Shown in pieces: positions 25,187-33,013 of a stretch of DNA of 38,682 bases; position 1 is the first letter of the stretch; the number at the start of each line of letters is the position of its first letter. Source of the DNA: JBBDMU01 sp040905685. GTDB taxonomy: Bacteria > Bacteroidota > Rhodothermia > Balneolales > Natronogracilivirgulaceae. The stretch lies in contig JBBDRB010000048.1 in assembly GCA_040905685.1 (NCBI GenBank), forward strand, positions 1 to 38,682, in the 5' to 3' direction. The notes under the pieces are model-generated. The model searched no databases. It was not told where the DNA came from and saw nothing but the letters and a program-made list of their open reading frames with translations. Both the position numbers and the translations under genes were made by a program.

Positions 25187-25972
25187 ATGAATGTATTGGT
25201 AATGATTATTCTGTCGTTGGTTTATTGCCGGCCGTTCCACGATGAAGCGCACTCAGCCTTAAAACAGCCATCACCCGTCGTGTACGATTATGAGGTAGTG
25301 AACATATATCCTCATGATCCTGAGGCCTTCACACAGGGCCTGCTTTTCCATGACGGATATTTGTATGAAAGCACCGGCCGCCACGGTCAGTCAAGTCTGA
25401 GGAAGGTCCGGCTTGAAACAGGTGAAGTCGTTCGGCAGCAGGATGTGGGAACCGATTATTTTGCTGAGGGATTAACGGTAATGGGCGATCAACTGTATCA
25501 GATTACCCTAAGCTCGGGAACCGGGTTTATTTATGATTTGGAAACGTTCGCAGTCAATAGAACTTTTAGTTATTCCGGCGACGGCTGGGGTCTCACCAAC
25601 GATGGAGGCCGTCTGATCATGAGTGACGGATCGGCAGATTTGCGCTTTCTCGACCCGGGAACTCTGAGGGAAACAGGTCGCTTAACAGTAACCGAGAACG
25701 GGCAGCCGGTATCTCGATTAAACGAGCTGGAATTAGTTGAGGATGCCATTTTTGCCAATGTATTGTTTACGGACCAAATCGTGATCATTAATCCGGAAAA
25801 CGGCTTCGTCACAGGGCGAATAGATTTGGAAGGGTTGTTGTCACCGGCCGATCGTAATCCCCCGGTAAATGTTCTTAACGGCATTGCCTATGACGCTGAA
25901 ACAGGCCGGTTGTTTGTGACCGGTAAATTATGGCGAAAACTCTTTGAGATAAAATTGCTGCCCCGCGAATAG
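25187..25972 (+). CDS. Glutaminyl-peptide cyclotransferase (beta-propeller type)
   Basis: Forms N-terminal pyroglutamate from Gln on exported proteins. With the ATG at 25187 it has 261 residues and opens MNVLVMIILSLVYC, a signal or lipoprotein-like segment; the ATG at 25133 lies only 10 bp after the tRNA and is less likely. Plant-type QC features are present: NIYPHDPEAFTQGLLFHDGY, YESTGRHGQSSLR, FAEGLTV, GDGWGLTNDG, LNELELVEDAIFANV and LNGIAYD. It is the unrelated-fold (Glu_cyclase_2) type rather than the metallo-QC. Confidence 0.9.
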   Translation: MNVLVMIILSLVYCRPFHDEAHSALKQPSPVVYDYEVVNIYPHDPEAFTQGLLFHDGYLYESTGRHGQSSLRKVRLETGEVVRQQDVGTDYFAEGLTVMGDQLYQITLSSGTGFIYDLETFAVNRTFSYSGDGWGLTNDGGRLIMSDGSADLRFLDPGTLRETGRLTVTENGQPVSRLNELELVEDAIFANVLFTDQIVIINPENGFVTGRIDLEGLLSPADRNPPVNVLNGIAYDAETGRLFVTGKLWRKLFEIKLLPRE

Positions 25973-26001
25973 GTTTATCAACCAGGGAACATGGCAGACC
26001 G

Positions 26002-26031
26002 GTTCCCGGTTATACTAATAGTTCCGGGAAC
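26002..26031 (+). other. Perfect 8-bp inverted repeat after the cyclase gene
   Basis: GTTCCCGG (26002-26009) and CCGGGAAC (26024-26031) are exact complements around a 14-base AT-rich loop. They lie 30 bp after the cyclase stop and just before an AGGAGG site. There is no T-run, so it may be an intercistronic processing or stability structure. Confidence 0.4.
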
Positions 26032-26056
26032 AAGGCAAACCAGGAGGAGATATGCT

Positions 26057-26347
26057 GTGAACAGTCGCATGAAAATCATAGCAGGATGTTTGATCATAAC
26101 GGGGCTGGTCCTAATTCCACTCAGCCTGATTTTTCCCACCCTGAACCAGGCCAATATTTTTCTTATCGGGGCCTCTGCATTAGGGTTTGGAGCCGGACTG
26201 CTGCTGGCAGCAAAAATTATGGAGCTCCTGGGATTTACCAGGCAACTGTCATCCCCGGATGAAAAACAGGAGGGGAAATTCGAAACCGGCAATAATTATC
26301 GTGACAACCCGGCCGGCAGAGGAACAAAGGAAGAAAAAAACAGGTAG
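26057..26347 (+). CDS. Small two-helix membrane protein, unknown function
   Basis: The start is taken as GTG at 26057 because AGGAGG (26042-26047) sits nine bases upstream, a rare clear SD in this window. It yields 96 residues: two hydrophobic helices (about 6-26 and 32-54), then a charged tail (SPDEKQEGKFETGNN). The same frame is open from an ATG at 25991. No family is recognised. It follows the cyclase and may share its transcript. Confidence 0.6.
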   Translation: MNSRMKIIAGCLIITGLVLIPLSLIFPTLNQANIFLIGASALGFGAGLLLAAKIMELLGFTRQLSSPDEKQEGKFETGNNYRDNPAGRGTKEEKNR

Positions 26348-26481
26348 GGAATCATCAATTCCGCTCAGACTGGCACCGTACTGATTACCTCGGATAAATA
26401 CAGATTAAAAATATCTTATTAAAGATTTGACAATATAAAATATATCGAGTATTTTGTATTCGATTTGAGTTACCCTTCTGC

Positions 26482-26553
26482 AAAAAAATAACATCTGCTC
26501 TTTCAAAAGCAGATGTTTATTATCATCTATAGACGGCTATTACCCCATTTGCT
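26482..26553 (-). ncRNA. Putative small RNA, distal copy (srB)
   Basis: Minus strand. A 32-nt core (26553-26522, starting AGCAAATGGGGTAATAG) is followed by a perfect 9-bp hairpin (AGCAGATGT at 26508-26516 with ACATCTGCT at 26491-26499) and TTTTTTT. This gives a compact RNA of about 70 nt with a canonical intrinsic terminator. The core is identical in the neighbouring copy while the terminator stems differ in sequence, the pattern expected of sRNAs with a conserved pairing region. No ORF longer than a few codons fits inside. The 5' end is estimated. Confidence 0.6.
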
Positions 26554-26618
26554 GATTATATATTAAGCCTGATTGTAGACAGTAACAATAAGATGAAACC
26601 TGTATTTTTGTTTACGTA
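26554..26618 (-). promoter_or_regulatory. Predicted promoter of srB with conserved upstream box
   Basis: On the minus strand TATAAT lies at 26560-26555, and a TTG-N20-TAATATAT arrangement also fits the Bacteroidota -33/-7 style. Upstream, CCTGTA (plus strand 26599-26604) and palindromic TACGTA (26613-26618) lie at exactly the same distances from the core as in copy A. These are candidate activator sites. Confidence 0.45.
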
Positions 26619-26654
26619 GAATTACTTATGTATGTGATAGCATAAAATTCAGAC

Positions 26655-26725
26655 AAAAAAAAAGCACCTGCCCGGTCAAAAGCAAGTGCTCTAATCATCT
26701 ATAGACGGCTATTACCCCATTTGCT
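26655..26725 (-). ncRNA. Putative small RNA, proximal copy (srA)
   Basis: Minus strand. The same 32-nt core (26725-26694) is followed by a 9-bp stem with one mismatch (AGCACTTGC / GCAGGTGCT) and a run of eight T, another intrinsic terminator. It starts about 80 bp after the response-regulator stop and lies exactly 172 bp from srB. It could be a free sRNA from its own promoter or, less likely, a 3'-UTR product of the regulator mRNA. Confidence 0.6.
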
Positions 26726-26800
26726 ATCTATAACCTAACAGGCTTTGACAAGGTTTGCAATCGGTAAAACCCTGTAAATTTTTCTACGTACAAATACGTA
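26726..26800 (-). promoter_or_regulatory. Predicted promoter of srA with TACGTA boxes
   Basis: TATAGA lies at 26732-26727, the same offset as TATAAT in srB. TTG-N20-TAGGTTAT is also present. CCTGTA is at 26771-26776 and TACGTA at 26785-26790, with a second TACGTA at 26795-26800. Inverted TAC/GTA half-sites are reminiscent of NarL-family operators, and a NarL-type regulator gene is adjacent; the link is inferred. Confidence 0.45.
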
Positions 26801-26808
26801 CCGCACAC

Positions 26809-27450
26809 TTAATCCATTGTAAAGCCATTTTCAATGGCATAACGGACCAATCCGGCGGTATTTCGTATTTCCAGTTTACGCATCAGATTGGTTCGGTGGG
26901 TCTCGACCGTGCGTGGACTGATAATCAGTAAGCCGGCTATTTGCTGACTGGTATTTCCCTGGGATATTAACTCCAGAATTTCTTTTTCCCGGGGCGTCAA
27001 AATCGTTCCGGTTGCATCGTTATGCTGATTCACATAGCGGGCCGTCATCAGTTCCGATATTTTTTTGCTGAATACTTTTTCCCCTGTCGCTACCGAACGG
27101 ACCCCCTCGATCAATTCCTGTTTGTCGCAATTTTTGAACAGGTACCCTATGGCTCCGGCATTTAGAACCTGGTTCAGATATTCCTCATTAATATGCATGG
27201 ACAGGATCATGATCTTGGCACCGGGATCCATTTTAATTATGGACCGGGTAGTTTCAATGCCGTTGAGATTGGGCATGGTGATATCAATCACGCTTACATC
27301 AGGGTTCAGTTCCTCGAAAAGTTCAATGGCTTCTTTACCGCTTCCGGCTTCACCGACCACCGTTATATCCTCCGCCTTTTCGATTGCGCTTCGTATGCCG
27401 TATCGCACCAGATAATGATCATCGGCTATGATAACTTTAATTGGATCCAT
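26809..27450 (-). CDS. NarL/LuxR-type response regulator
   Basis: Two-component regulator of 213 residues. The receiver domain (1-120) has the acidic pair at Asp10-Asp11, phosphoacceptor Asp56 in SVIDITMP and Lys in GYLFKN. A LuxR HTH follows (about 145-205) with LTPREKEILELISQGNTSQQIA and SPRTVETHRTNLMRKL. No histidine kinase is adjacent, so it is an orphan. The downstream sequence holds the twin sRNA units, whose TACGTA boxes might be its targets. Confidence 0.95.
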   Translation of the reverse strand: MDPIKVIIADDHYLVRYGIRSAIEKAEDITVVGEAGSGKEAIELFEELNPDVSVIDITMPNLNGIETTRSIIKMDPGAKIMILSMHINEEYLNQVLNAGAIGYLFKNCDKQELIEGVRSVATGEKVFSKKISELMTARYVNQHNDATGTILTPREKEILELISQGNTSQQIAGLLIISPRTVETHRTNLMRKLEIRNTAGLVRYAIENGFTMD

Positions 27451-27580
27451 TTATACAGCCGGCTTTATATTGGGGTTAATACAATTTGCTTAAGGGGTCA
27501 TGCCTGTAAAGAAACATAATAATAAATTCCCGGCCAATTATGAACTAAAGGACAAACTTCCTTATTCACCGGCGATCCAT

Positions 27581-30013
27581 CTAAAAAACCAAACGGCCTA
27601 TCTTCTGCACATCCGACAACAGCCCTGCTGCCGTAACTTCTTTTCCTGCCCCAGGACCCTGAACGATTATCGGAGACTGCTGATAGCGCTTGGTATGAAT
27701 AATTATCTGATTATCGGTCCCGCTTAATGAACCCAGAGGAGATTCTATCGGCACTGCCTGGGTCCCAATTTTTATCTTCCCTTCATTCATTTCGCCAAGA
27801 TAACGCAGGACCATACCATTTTTAGATGCGTCTTCGACTTTTCGCCTCCATTCTTCATCAAATTCAGGGATGCGTTCAAGGAACGTTTCCGTACTTAGAC
27901 CAGTAAGCTCAGCCGGGGTCAGGTCTTCGACCTCAACTTCATTCCGTTCTACCCTGAACCCGGATGCCCGTGCCAGGATCATAAATTTCCTGACGACATC
28001 CTCCCCGGATAAATCGTCTCTGGGATCGGGCTCAGAATAGCCTGATTTCTTGGCCTCGCGGACCGCCTTCCCGAATGATTCCCCTTTTTCAAGCTGGCCG
28101 AACAGGTAGGTCATTGTGCCCGATACGACACCCGAAATTCTGGTGATCGTATCACCGCTGGCTTGCAAATCACGAAGTGTTTGCAGTACAGGGAGACCGG
28201 CGCCCACAGCGGGCTCGAAAAAGAAATGTGTTTTGTTGCTGTTGGTATATTGATAAAGTTTTTCAAAATAGGATTGCTCAAAGGTGATAGCCCGCTTACT
28301 GGGTGTGGCTATATGAATTCCCACGCTCAGCAACCGGTCATACAACCGGGCAACCTCTTCGCTACCGGTGGCATCGACAAACAGGGTACGGTAGGGATAT
28401 TCCCTGATAAGATGATCGACGATGTTCTCCCAGTTGGTACCTTCACCGCTGTTCAGCAGGCTATCCAGATCATCAGGGTTTAAGCCGGCCGAATTCCAGA
28501 GCGTATGCTCACTATTGCAGGCGCCAATAATGGATAAGTCGACATGCTGGTCTTTCAACTCCCCTACTTGTCTGATAAACTCCCCGCCGATGGTGCCCAC
28601 GCCCGCCACAAACAAGCGGAGCCGCCGTGCATGGATGCAAAAATGATCATTCAGCAACCGGGTAGCCATATGGGTCTGTTCCCGGTGCACCAGCAGGCTT
28701 AAGTGGCGGTTGGCCACGCTTCTCGCTGTGGAAAGGGGGGCGATATGGTTTTCACCCAATACGGAAAGGACGGCACCGCTCAGGCCCAGATCTTTTTTCA
28801 GGCTCTCCCCGATTACAGTAACCATATCTACATCTTCGATAAAATCGGGTACATCCAGCAGACCCAGATCGTATTCGTTCTGAAAGGCAAATAACAGCAC
28901 CTGATAAGCCTTATCACGTTGAGAAGCATTGATGACTACGCTTATGCCATAATCAGAGGATGCTGATGCAACAAACAAAATGGATATACCGGCCTCTGAC
29001 AGCGCATGAAGCACCCTGGGCGAGAGCTGTTTAATGCGATCCAGACCCTTGCTTTTAATACCGATCAACACAATATCCTTTTTAACCGAGACGGACCGCA
29101 GCCGGCCGTTGGTGGCCGGGAAATGGTTACTGATCAGCGTTCCGGCCGCTTCGGGATCAAGACTGTTTTTTATGTGGATGGGGATCTTCAGCAGCTCCAG
29201 CGGCAGGACGGTTCTGGGATGCAGGACCTTGGTCCCAAAATGAGCCATTTCGGCTATTTCAGAGTAATGCAGATGGGGTATGGTTATGGCGGTCGGTGCA
29301 ATGTCAGGATCAGCCGTCAGAACCCCGTTAACGTCGGTCCATATCTCTACACGTTCAGCTTTCAGAGCCTCTCCCAGCAGTCCGGCAGTATAATCGGATC
29401 CGGACCGGCCAAGGGTGGTTATCTCCCGCTTGGCTGTCGATCCTATATAGCCGGTTACCACCGCCGTCTCACCGTTCATATGTAAGAAGGCGTCGTTGAT
29501 AAGCTTAACGGTTACGGCAGCGTTTACATCCGCATCCCCAAAGTTGTCATCGGTTCGTATGAGATCCTGTGATTCGACGGAACGGGCCTGAAGACCGCCT
29601 TGGCGAAGGGCAGCGGCGAAAATAACACAGGATGCCCGCTCACCATATGACAGGATCAGATCCCGCTTGCCGGGGCTTACCGCCTTTGCTTCATGAATCT
29701 GCTGCAGGTAACCGGCAAGGTCATCAAAAAGCCGGTCTATCTTCTCCCGGTCGGAATGGGGGTTATTCTGACAGAAGATATCGTGGAGTACCTGAATATG
29801 ACGTTTTCGTAGTTTGGCAAGTTTATTTCTCCAGCTGATATCCCGTACTCCCGCGCTTGCCGTAAGGCTGACCAGTTCGTCTGTTACGCCGCCCAGGGCT
29901 GAGACCACTACCGTGACTTTAACCTGTTTTAGCCTTTCACTGACGATGAAGACGGCTCGCTTAATCTTATCGGCGTCGTGTAGGGATGAACCGCCAAACT
30001 TTAAAATGTGCAT
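27581..30013 (-). CDS. thrA: Bifunctional aspartokinase/homoserine dehydrogenase
   Basis: Catalyses the first and third steps from aspartate to homoserine. The 810 residues comprise the kinase (1-300: KFGGSSLHDADKI at 5-17, TTLGRSGSDYTAG, WTDVNGVLTADPD), a regulatory ACT region (about 315-455) and the dehydrogenase (from 466: GVGTIGGEF at 471-479 binds NADP, then GSGT-like SGVVSGTMTYL and SGYSEPDPRDDLSGEDVVRK). It lies 19 bp after metX in the riboswitch-led operon, so homoserine here is presumably directed mainly to methionine. Feedback by threonine or methionine cannot be judged. Confidence 0.96.
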   Translation of the reverse strand: MHILKFGGSSLHDADKIKRAVFIVSERLKQVKVTVVVSALGGVTDELVSLTASAGVRDISWRNKLAKLRKRHIQVLHDIFCQNNPHSDREKIDRLFDDLAGYLQQIHEAKAVSPGKRDLILSYGERASCVIFAAALRQGGLQARSVESQDLIRTDDNFGDADVNAAVTVKLINDAFLHMNGETAVVTGYIGSTAKREITTLGRSGSDYTAGLLGEALKAERVEIWTDVNGVLTADPDIAPTAITIPHLHYSEIAEMAHFGTKVLHPRTVLPLELLKIPIHIKNSLDPEAAGTLISNHFPATNGRLRSVSVKKDIVLIGIKSKGLDRIKQLSPRVLHALSEAGISILFVASASSDYGISVVINASQRDKAYQVLLFAFQNEYDLGLLDVPDFIEDVDMVTVIGESLKKDLGLSGAVLSVLGENHIAPLSTARSVANRHLSLLVHREQTHMATRLLNDHFCIHARRLRLFVAGVGTIGGEFIRQVGELKDQHVDLSIIGACNSEHTLWNSAGLNPDDLDSLLNSGEGTNWENIVDHLIREYPYRTLFVDATGSEEVARLYDRLLSVGIHIATPSKRAITFEQSYFEKLYQYTNSNKTHFFFEPAVGAGLPVLQTLRDLQASGDTITRISGVVSGTMTYLFGQLEKGESFGKAVREAKKSGYSEPDPRDDLSGEDVVRKFMILARASGFRVERNEVEVEDLTPAELTGLSTETFLERIPEFDEEWRRKVEDASKNGMVLRYLGEMNEGKIKIGTQAVPIESPLGSLSGTDNQIIIHTKRYQQSPIIVQGPGAGKEVTAAGLLSDVQKIGRLVF

Positions 30014-30032
30014 TGCTGTTTCGGTATAAGGA

Positions 30033-31103
30033 TCAGTTATTGCTGTTTAAGGAGACTTCCCTGAAATTCTTTGCTGTTTTGCGGAAGTCATGGATGATTT
30101 GCTGCATTTTCTCAAATTCTATGAGAAAGGAATCGTGACCATGAGGAGAATGAAGTTCGGTGAATTGGCCGTTCTTCAACAAGCTTACCAGCTCTTTTTG
30201 TTCGGCAACGGGATATAAAAGGTCGGAATCTATGCCAATGATCAATACCGGTATGTTTAGGTTGGCCAGAACCTCCCGGCTGCCTGACCTTCCCCGGCCA
30301 ACATCATGGGAATCCATGGCTTCGCTGAGGCGAACATAGGTCAGGGCATCGAATCCGCGGTCGGCCATCTTCCGGCCCTGATACCGCAGATAGGATTCCA
30401 CCTGGTATATGCCGGCACCCTCCTGGCGTTTTCTGCCGAATTTATGTTCAAACGAATGCGCACTCCTATAGGTAAGCATGGCCATCATCCTGGCCGCCGA
30501 CAGCCCCTGCAGGGGGGGGGCGTCATCGGAATAATCACCATTTTTCCAGTTCGGGTCGGCATAAATAGCCTGACGCTGGGCTTCACTGATACCTATGGCC
30601 CAGGGAGAGTGTGATTTCCCCATGGCCACCAGCACAAGCTGCTTAATACGATCATCCATGATAGCAAACTCCAGCGCCTGCATGCCGCCCATGGAGGCGC
30701 CGAAGGCAAATTCGACTTCGCGGATACCCAGTCTGTCAAGGATTATTTGCTGAGCTCTGACCATATCGCGTATGGACAGCTTCGGAAAATCAGATCCGTA
30801 TCGTTTATCGGTTTCAGGATTAATGCTGCGCGGTCCCGTGCTTCCATAACAGCTGCCGATGATGTTGATGCAGAGGATAAAGTTCCGGGAAGAATCCAGC
30901 ATTTTCCCCTTACCAAAACAATCCGATAACCATTCATCCGCAGCCGCGTGACCTGAAAATGCATGGCAAACCAGGGCAACATTGGATTTGTCTTCATTCA
31001 GTTCACCCCAGGTCTTGTAAGCCAGCTCCAGGGCAGGGAAGGTAAACCCTGATTCCGTGGTGAAAGGGTGATCATATTTAATGGTGGTTATTCCAAAATT
31101 CAT
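30033..31103 (-). CDS. metX: Homoserine O-acetyltransferase
   Basis: Acylates homoserine for methionine synthesis. The 356-residue alpha/beta hydrolase has the nucleophile Ser137 in GASMGG, Asp294 in GIDSDLLYP and His323 in SPHGHDSFLIE, plus the family stretches YKTWGELN and CHAFSGHAAADEW. Acetyl rather than succinyl donor is assumed from the lineage and the paired acetylhomoserine sulfhydrylase gene. It lies between metY and thrA; a very stable hairpin separates it from metY. Confidence 0.94.
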   Translation of the reverse strand: MNFGITTIKYDHPFTTESGFTFPALELAYKTWGELNEDKSNVALVCHAFSGHAAADEWLSDCFGKGKMLDSSRNFILCINIIGSCYGSTGPRSINPETDKRYGSDFPKLSIRDMVRAQQIILDRLGIREVEFAFGASMGGMQALEFAIMDDRIKQLVLVAMGKSHSPWAIGISEAQRQAIYADPNWKNGDYSDDAPPLQGLSAARMMAMLTYRSAHSFEHKFGRKRQEGAGIYQVESYLRYQGRKMADRGFDALTYVRLSEAMDSHDVGRGRSGSREVLANLNIPVLIIGIDSDLLYPVAEQKELVSLLKNGQFTELHSPHGHDSFLIEFEKMQQIIHDFRKTAKNFREVSLNSNN

Positions 31104-31148
31104 TAAAAGCGCTCAGGATTATGGTATTGCGTCATGATTGTCTGAAAA

Positions 31149-31176
31149 GGCCCCCCGCCGGATCCGGCCGGGGGCC
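31149..31176. other. Very stable GC hairpin between metY and metX
   Basis: GGCCCCC (31149-31155) pairs with GGGGGCC (31170-31176). Inside it, GCCG/CGGC pairs around GATC after one C-C mismatch. On the minus strand only TTTT follows. It may be a partial terminator or an mRNA end-protecting structure lowering metX-thrA output relative to metY. Confidence 0.6.
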
Positions 31177-31194
31177 CTGTCGTATGCTTACCGG

Positions 31195-32523
31195 TTAGGC
31201 TTTCACCAATGACTTGCTGAAGGCCTGCTCAAAATCTCCAATAATGTCATCGATATGTTCGATTCCTACAGAAATCCGGATGAGTTCAGGTTTTACGCCT
31301 GAGGAGGCCTGCTCGGCATCACTCAGCTGCTGATGCGTGGTCGATGAGGGATGAATGGCCAGCGTTTTTGCATCACCCACATTGGCCACATGGCTCGTCA
31401 GTTCGAGTCCATCGATAAATTTGCGTGCAGGCTCATAGCCACCCCTAATGCCAAAGTTCAGCACGGAACCAAAATGACCATTTTTCAGGTATTTTTTGGC
31501 TCTTTCATGATAGGGATGATCAGGGAGTCCGGCATAATTGACCCACTCGACGGCATCATGATTCAGCAGCCAGTTTGCAAGTTTACGGGCATTTTCGTTA
31601 TGCCTTTCTACCCGGAGGGAGAGGGTTTCCAGACCCTGCAGAAAGAGGAAGCTGTTGAATGGTGACTGAGACGGACCGAAATCACGAAGCCCTTCAACCC
31701 GGGCTCTTATTGCAAAGGCAATATTGCCGAAAGGACCTTTGTCGCCAAAGACTTCCCAAAAATTCAATCCGTGATAACCTGGTGAGGGTTCCGTGAACAG
31801 GGGAAACTTTCCATTACCCCAGTTGAAATTTCCGGCATCGACCAGGACACCGCCAATAGAGGTTCCGTGACCGCCAATCCATTTGGTAGCCGATTGTACC
31901 ACAATATTGGCACCATGTTTTATGGGCTGGACCAGGGCTCCGGCGGCGCCGAAGGTATTATCCACTATTAACGGTATATCGTATTTTTTTGCCAGGGTTG
32001 CAAGCTTTTCAAAATCGGGAATGTTATTGCGCGGGTTGCCAATGCTTTCTACATAAAGAGCTTTGGTATTTTCGTCAATTTTTGCCTCGTAGGCCGCCGT
32101 ATCGTCTTCTTCCACAAAATGTACTTTAATGCCCAGACGGGGAAATGAGACCTTGAACTGATTATAGGTTCCACCATACAGGTTACTCGTGGAGACAATG
32201 TTGTCTCCGGCCTGTGCTATGGTTGTAATGGCCAGAAACTGTGCAGCCTGACCGGAGGCCGTCGCTACAGCCATCGCCCCGCCTTCCAGGGCAGCTATCC
32301 GTTTTTCAAAGACATCATTGGTCGGATTCATGATCCTTGAATAGATGTTTCCGAATTCTTTCAGACCGAATAAAGCTCCCGCATGTTCGGTATCGTTGAA
32401 CTGGTAGGACGTGGTTTGGTAAATGGGTACGGCACGGGAATTGGTGGCCGTATCCGGTTCCTGGCCTGCATGAAGTTGCAGGGTCTCATATTTGTATTGT
32501 TTGGGGGTTCCGTTTTCACTCAT
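31195..32523 (-). CDS. metY: O-acetylhomoserine sulfhydrylase (aminocarboxypropyltransferase)
   Basis: Makes homocysteine (or methionine) from O-acetylhomoserine and sulfide. The 442-residue PLP enzyme of the Cys/Met metabolism family has Lys214 in QSATKWIGGHGT as the Schiff-base residue. The long MetY-specific form shows ETLQLHAGQEPD, YSRIMNPTNDVFEKRIAALEGG, NLYGGTYNQF and VDNTFGAAGALVQP. It is the first gene after the SAM riboswitch and is separated from metX by 91 bp. Confidence 0.96.
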   Translation of the reverse strand: MSENGTPKQYKYETLQLHAGQEPDTATNSRAVPIYQTTSYQFNDTEHAGALFGLKEFGNIYSRIMNPTNDVFEKRIAALEGGAMAVATASGQAAQFLAITTIAQAGDNIVSTSNLYGGTYNQFKVSFPRLGIKVHFVEEDDTAAYEAKIDENTKALYVESIGNPRNNIPDFEKLATLAKKYDIPLIVDNTFGAAGALVQPIKHGANIVVQSATKWIGGHGTSIGGVLVDAGNFNWGNGKFPLFTEPSPGYHGLNFWEVFGDKGPFGNIAFAIRARVEGLRDFGPSQSPFNSFLFLQGLETLSLRVERHNENARKLANWLLNHDAVEWVNYAGLPDHPYHERAKKYLKNGHFGSVLNFGIRGGYEPARKFIDGLELTSHVANVGDAKTLAIHPSSTTHQQLSDAEQASSGVKPELIRISVGIEHIDDIIGDFEQAFSKSLVKA

Positions 32524-32597
32524 GATTGATGGATTAGATGGATGTTTTCATTACGGTGTCGTTATTTTAAACTATCTGCTCAGCCTTTGCAGGGATC

Positions 32598-32637
32598 AAA
32601 AAAAAACCTCTTTCGAAAAGATTCGGAAGAGGTTTTT
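32598..32637 (-). terminator. Terminator of the SAM riboswitch expression platform
   Basis: Minus strand: AACCTCTTCCGAA pairs with TTCGAAAGAGGTT (one G-T pair) around a 4-base loop and is followed by a run of T. It lies just downstream of the SAM-I aptamer and 75 bp before metY, so SAM binding should promote termination. Confidence 0.9.
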
Positions 32638-32650
32638 AAAACCGGGTATT

Positions 32651-32766
32651 CCTCATCTTTCCAAATCTTGTACGATTTGGCAGGATTTAGCACCTGACAT
32701 CGTGCGGTTAACACGACCGGTTGCTAAGGTTTCACAGGGCCTGTCCCTCCACCTTTCTCGATAAGA
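32651..32766 (-). promoter_or_regulatory. SAM-I riboswitch (S box) upstream of metY
   Basis: The minus strand matches the S-box consensus in order: CTTATCGAGAAAGG, TGGAGGGAC, GGCCC, GAAACC, GCAACC, AGGTGCTAAATCC and closing GATGAGG, which pairs with TCTTATC to form P1. The invariant kink-turn and SAM-binding bases are present. It precedes an intrinsic terminator, indicating transcriptional control: high SAM would shut metY-metX-thrA. Confidence 0.96.
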
Positions 32767-32800
32767 GCTTAAAATTTTTAAAGAACGAGATACAATCCAT

Positions 32801-32834
32801 AAAAAAACCCTTCACGAGAACGGGAAGGGTTTTT
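32801..32834. terminator. Bidirectional intrinsic terminator after aconitase
   Basis: AAAACCCTTC (32804-32813) pairs with GAAGGGTTTT (32824-32833), extended by CG/CG around AGAA, with A-runs and T-runs on both sides. It lies 180 bp after the aconitase stop and directly before the riboswitch promoter region, insulating the two operons. The 179 bases between (32835-33013) are AT-rich and hold no gene; GAAGGGT near 32860 could compete with this stem. Confidence 0.88.
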
Positions 32835-33013
32835 ACAATTTTAAATACGTAAAATCACCCTTCACCTACGCCCAGGCATACAACAACAGATGATAAAACA
32901 AATAGAGAATTTCATGGATTCGAAATATAAATCAGATTTTTGTCTCCCAATGATAATTTGAATTTCAATGAAAAGCAATAATATTTAGAACGATAAAAAA
33001 AGCGGGGAAAGGG

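Noticed and set aside
26461..26725. CRISPR array reading of the two 32-bp repeats
   Set aside because: Only two copies, 172 bp apart, with terminators and promoter boxes between them; spacing and content do not fit CRISPR.
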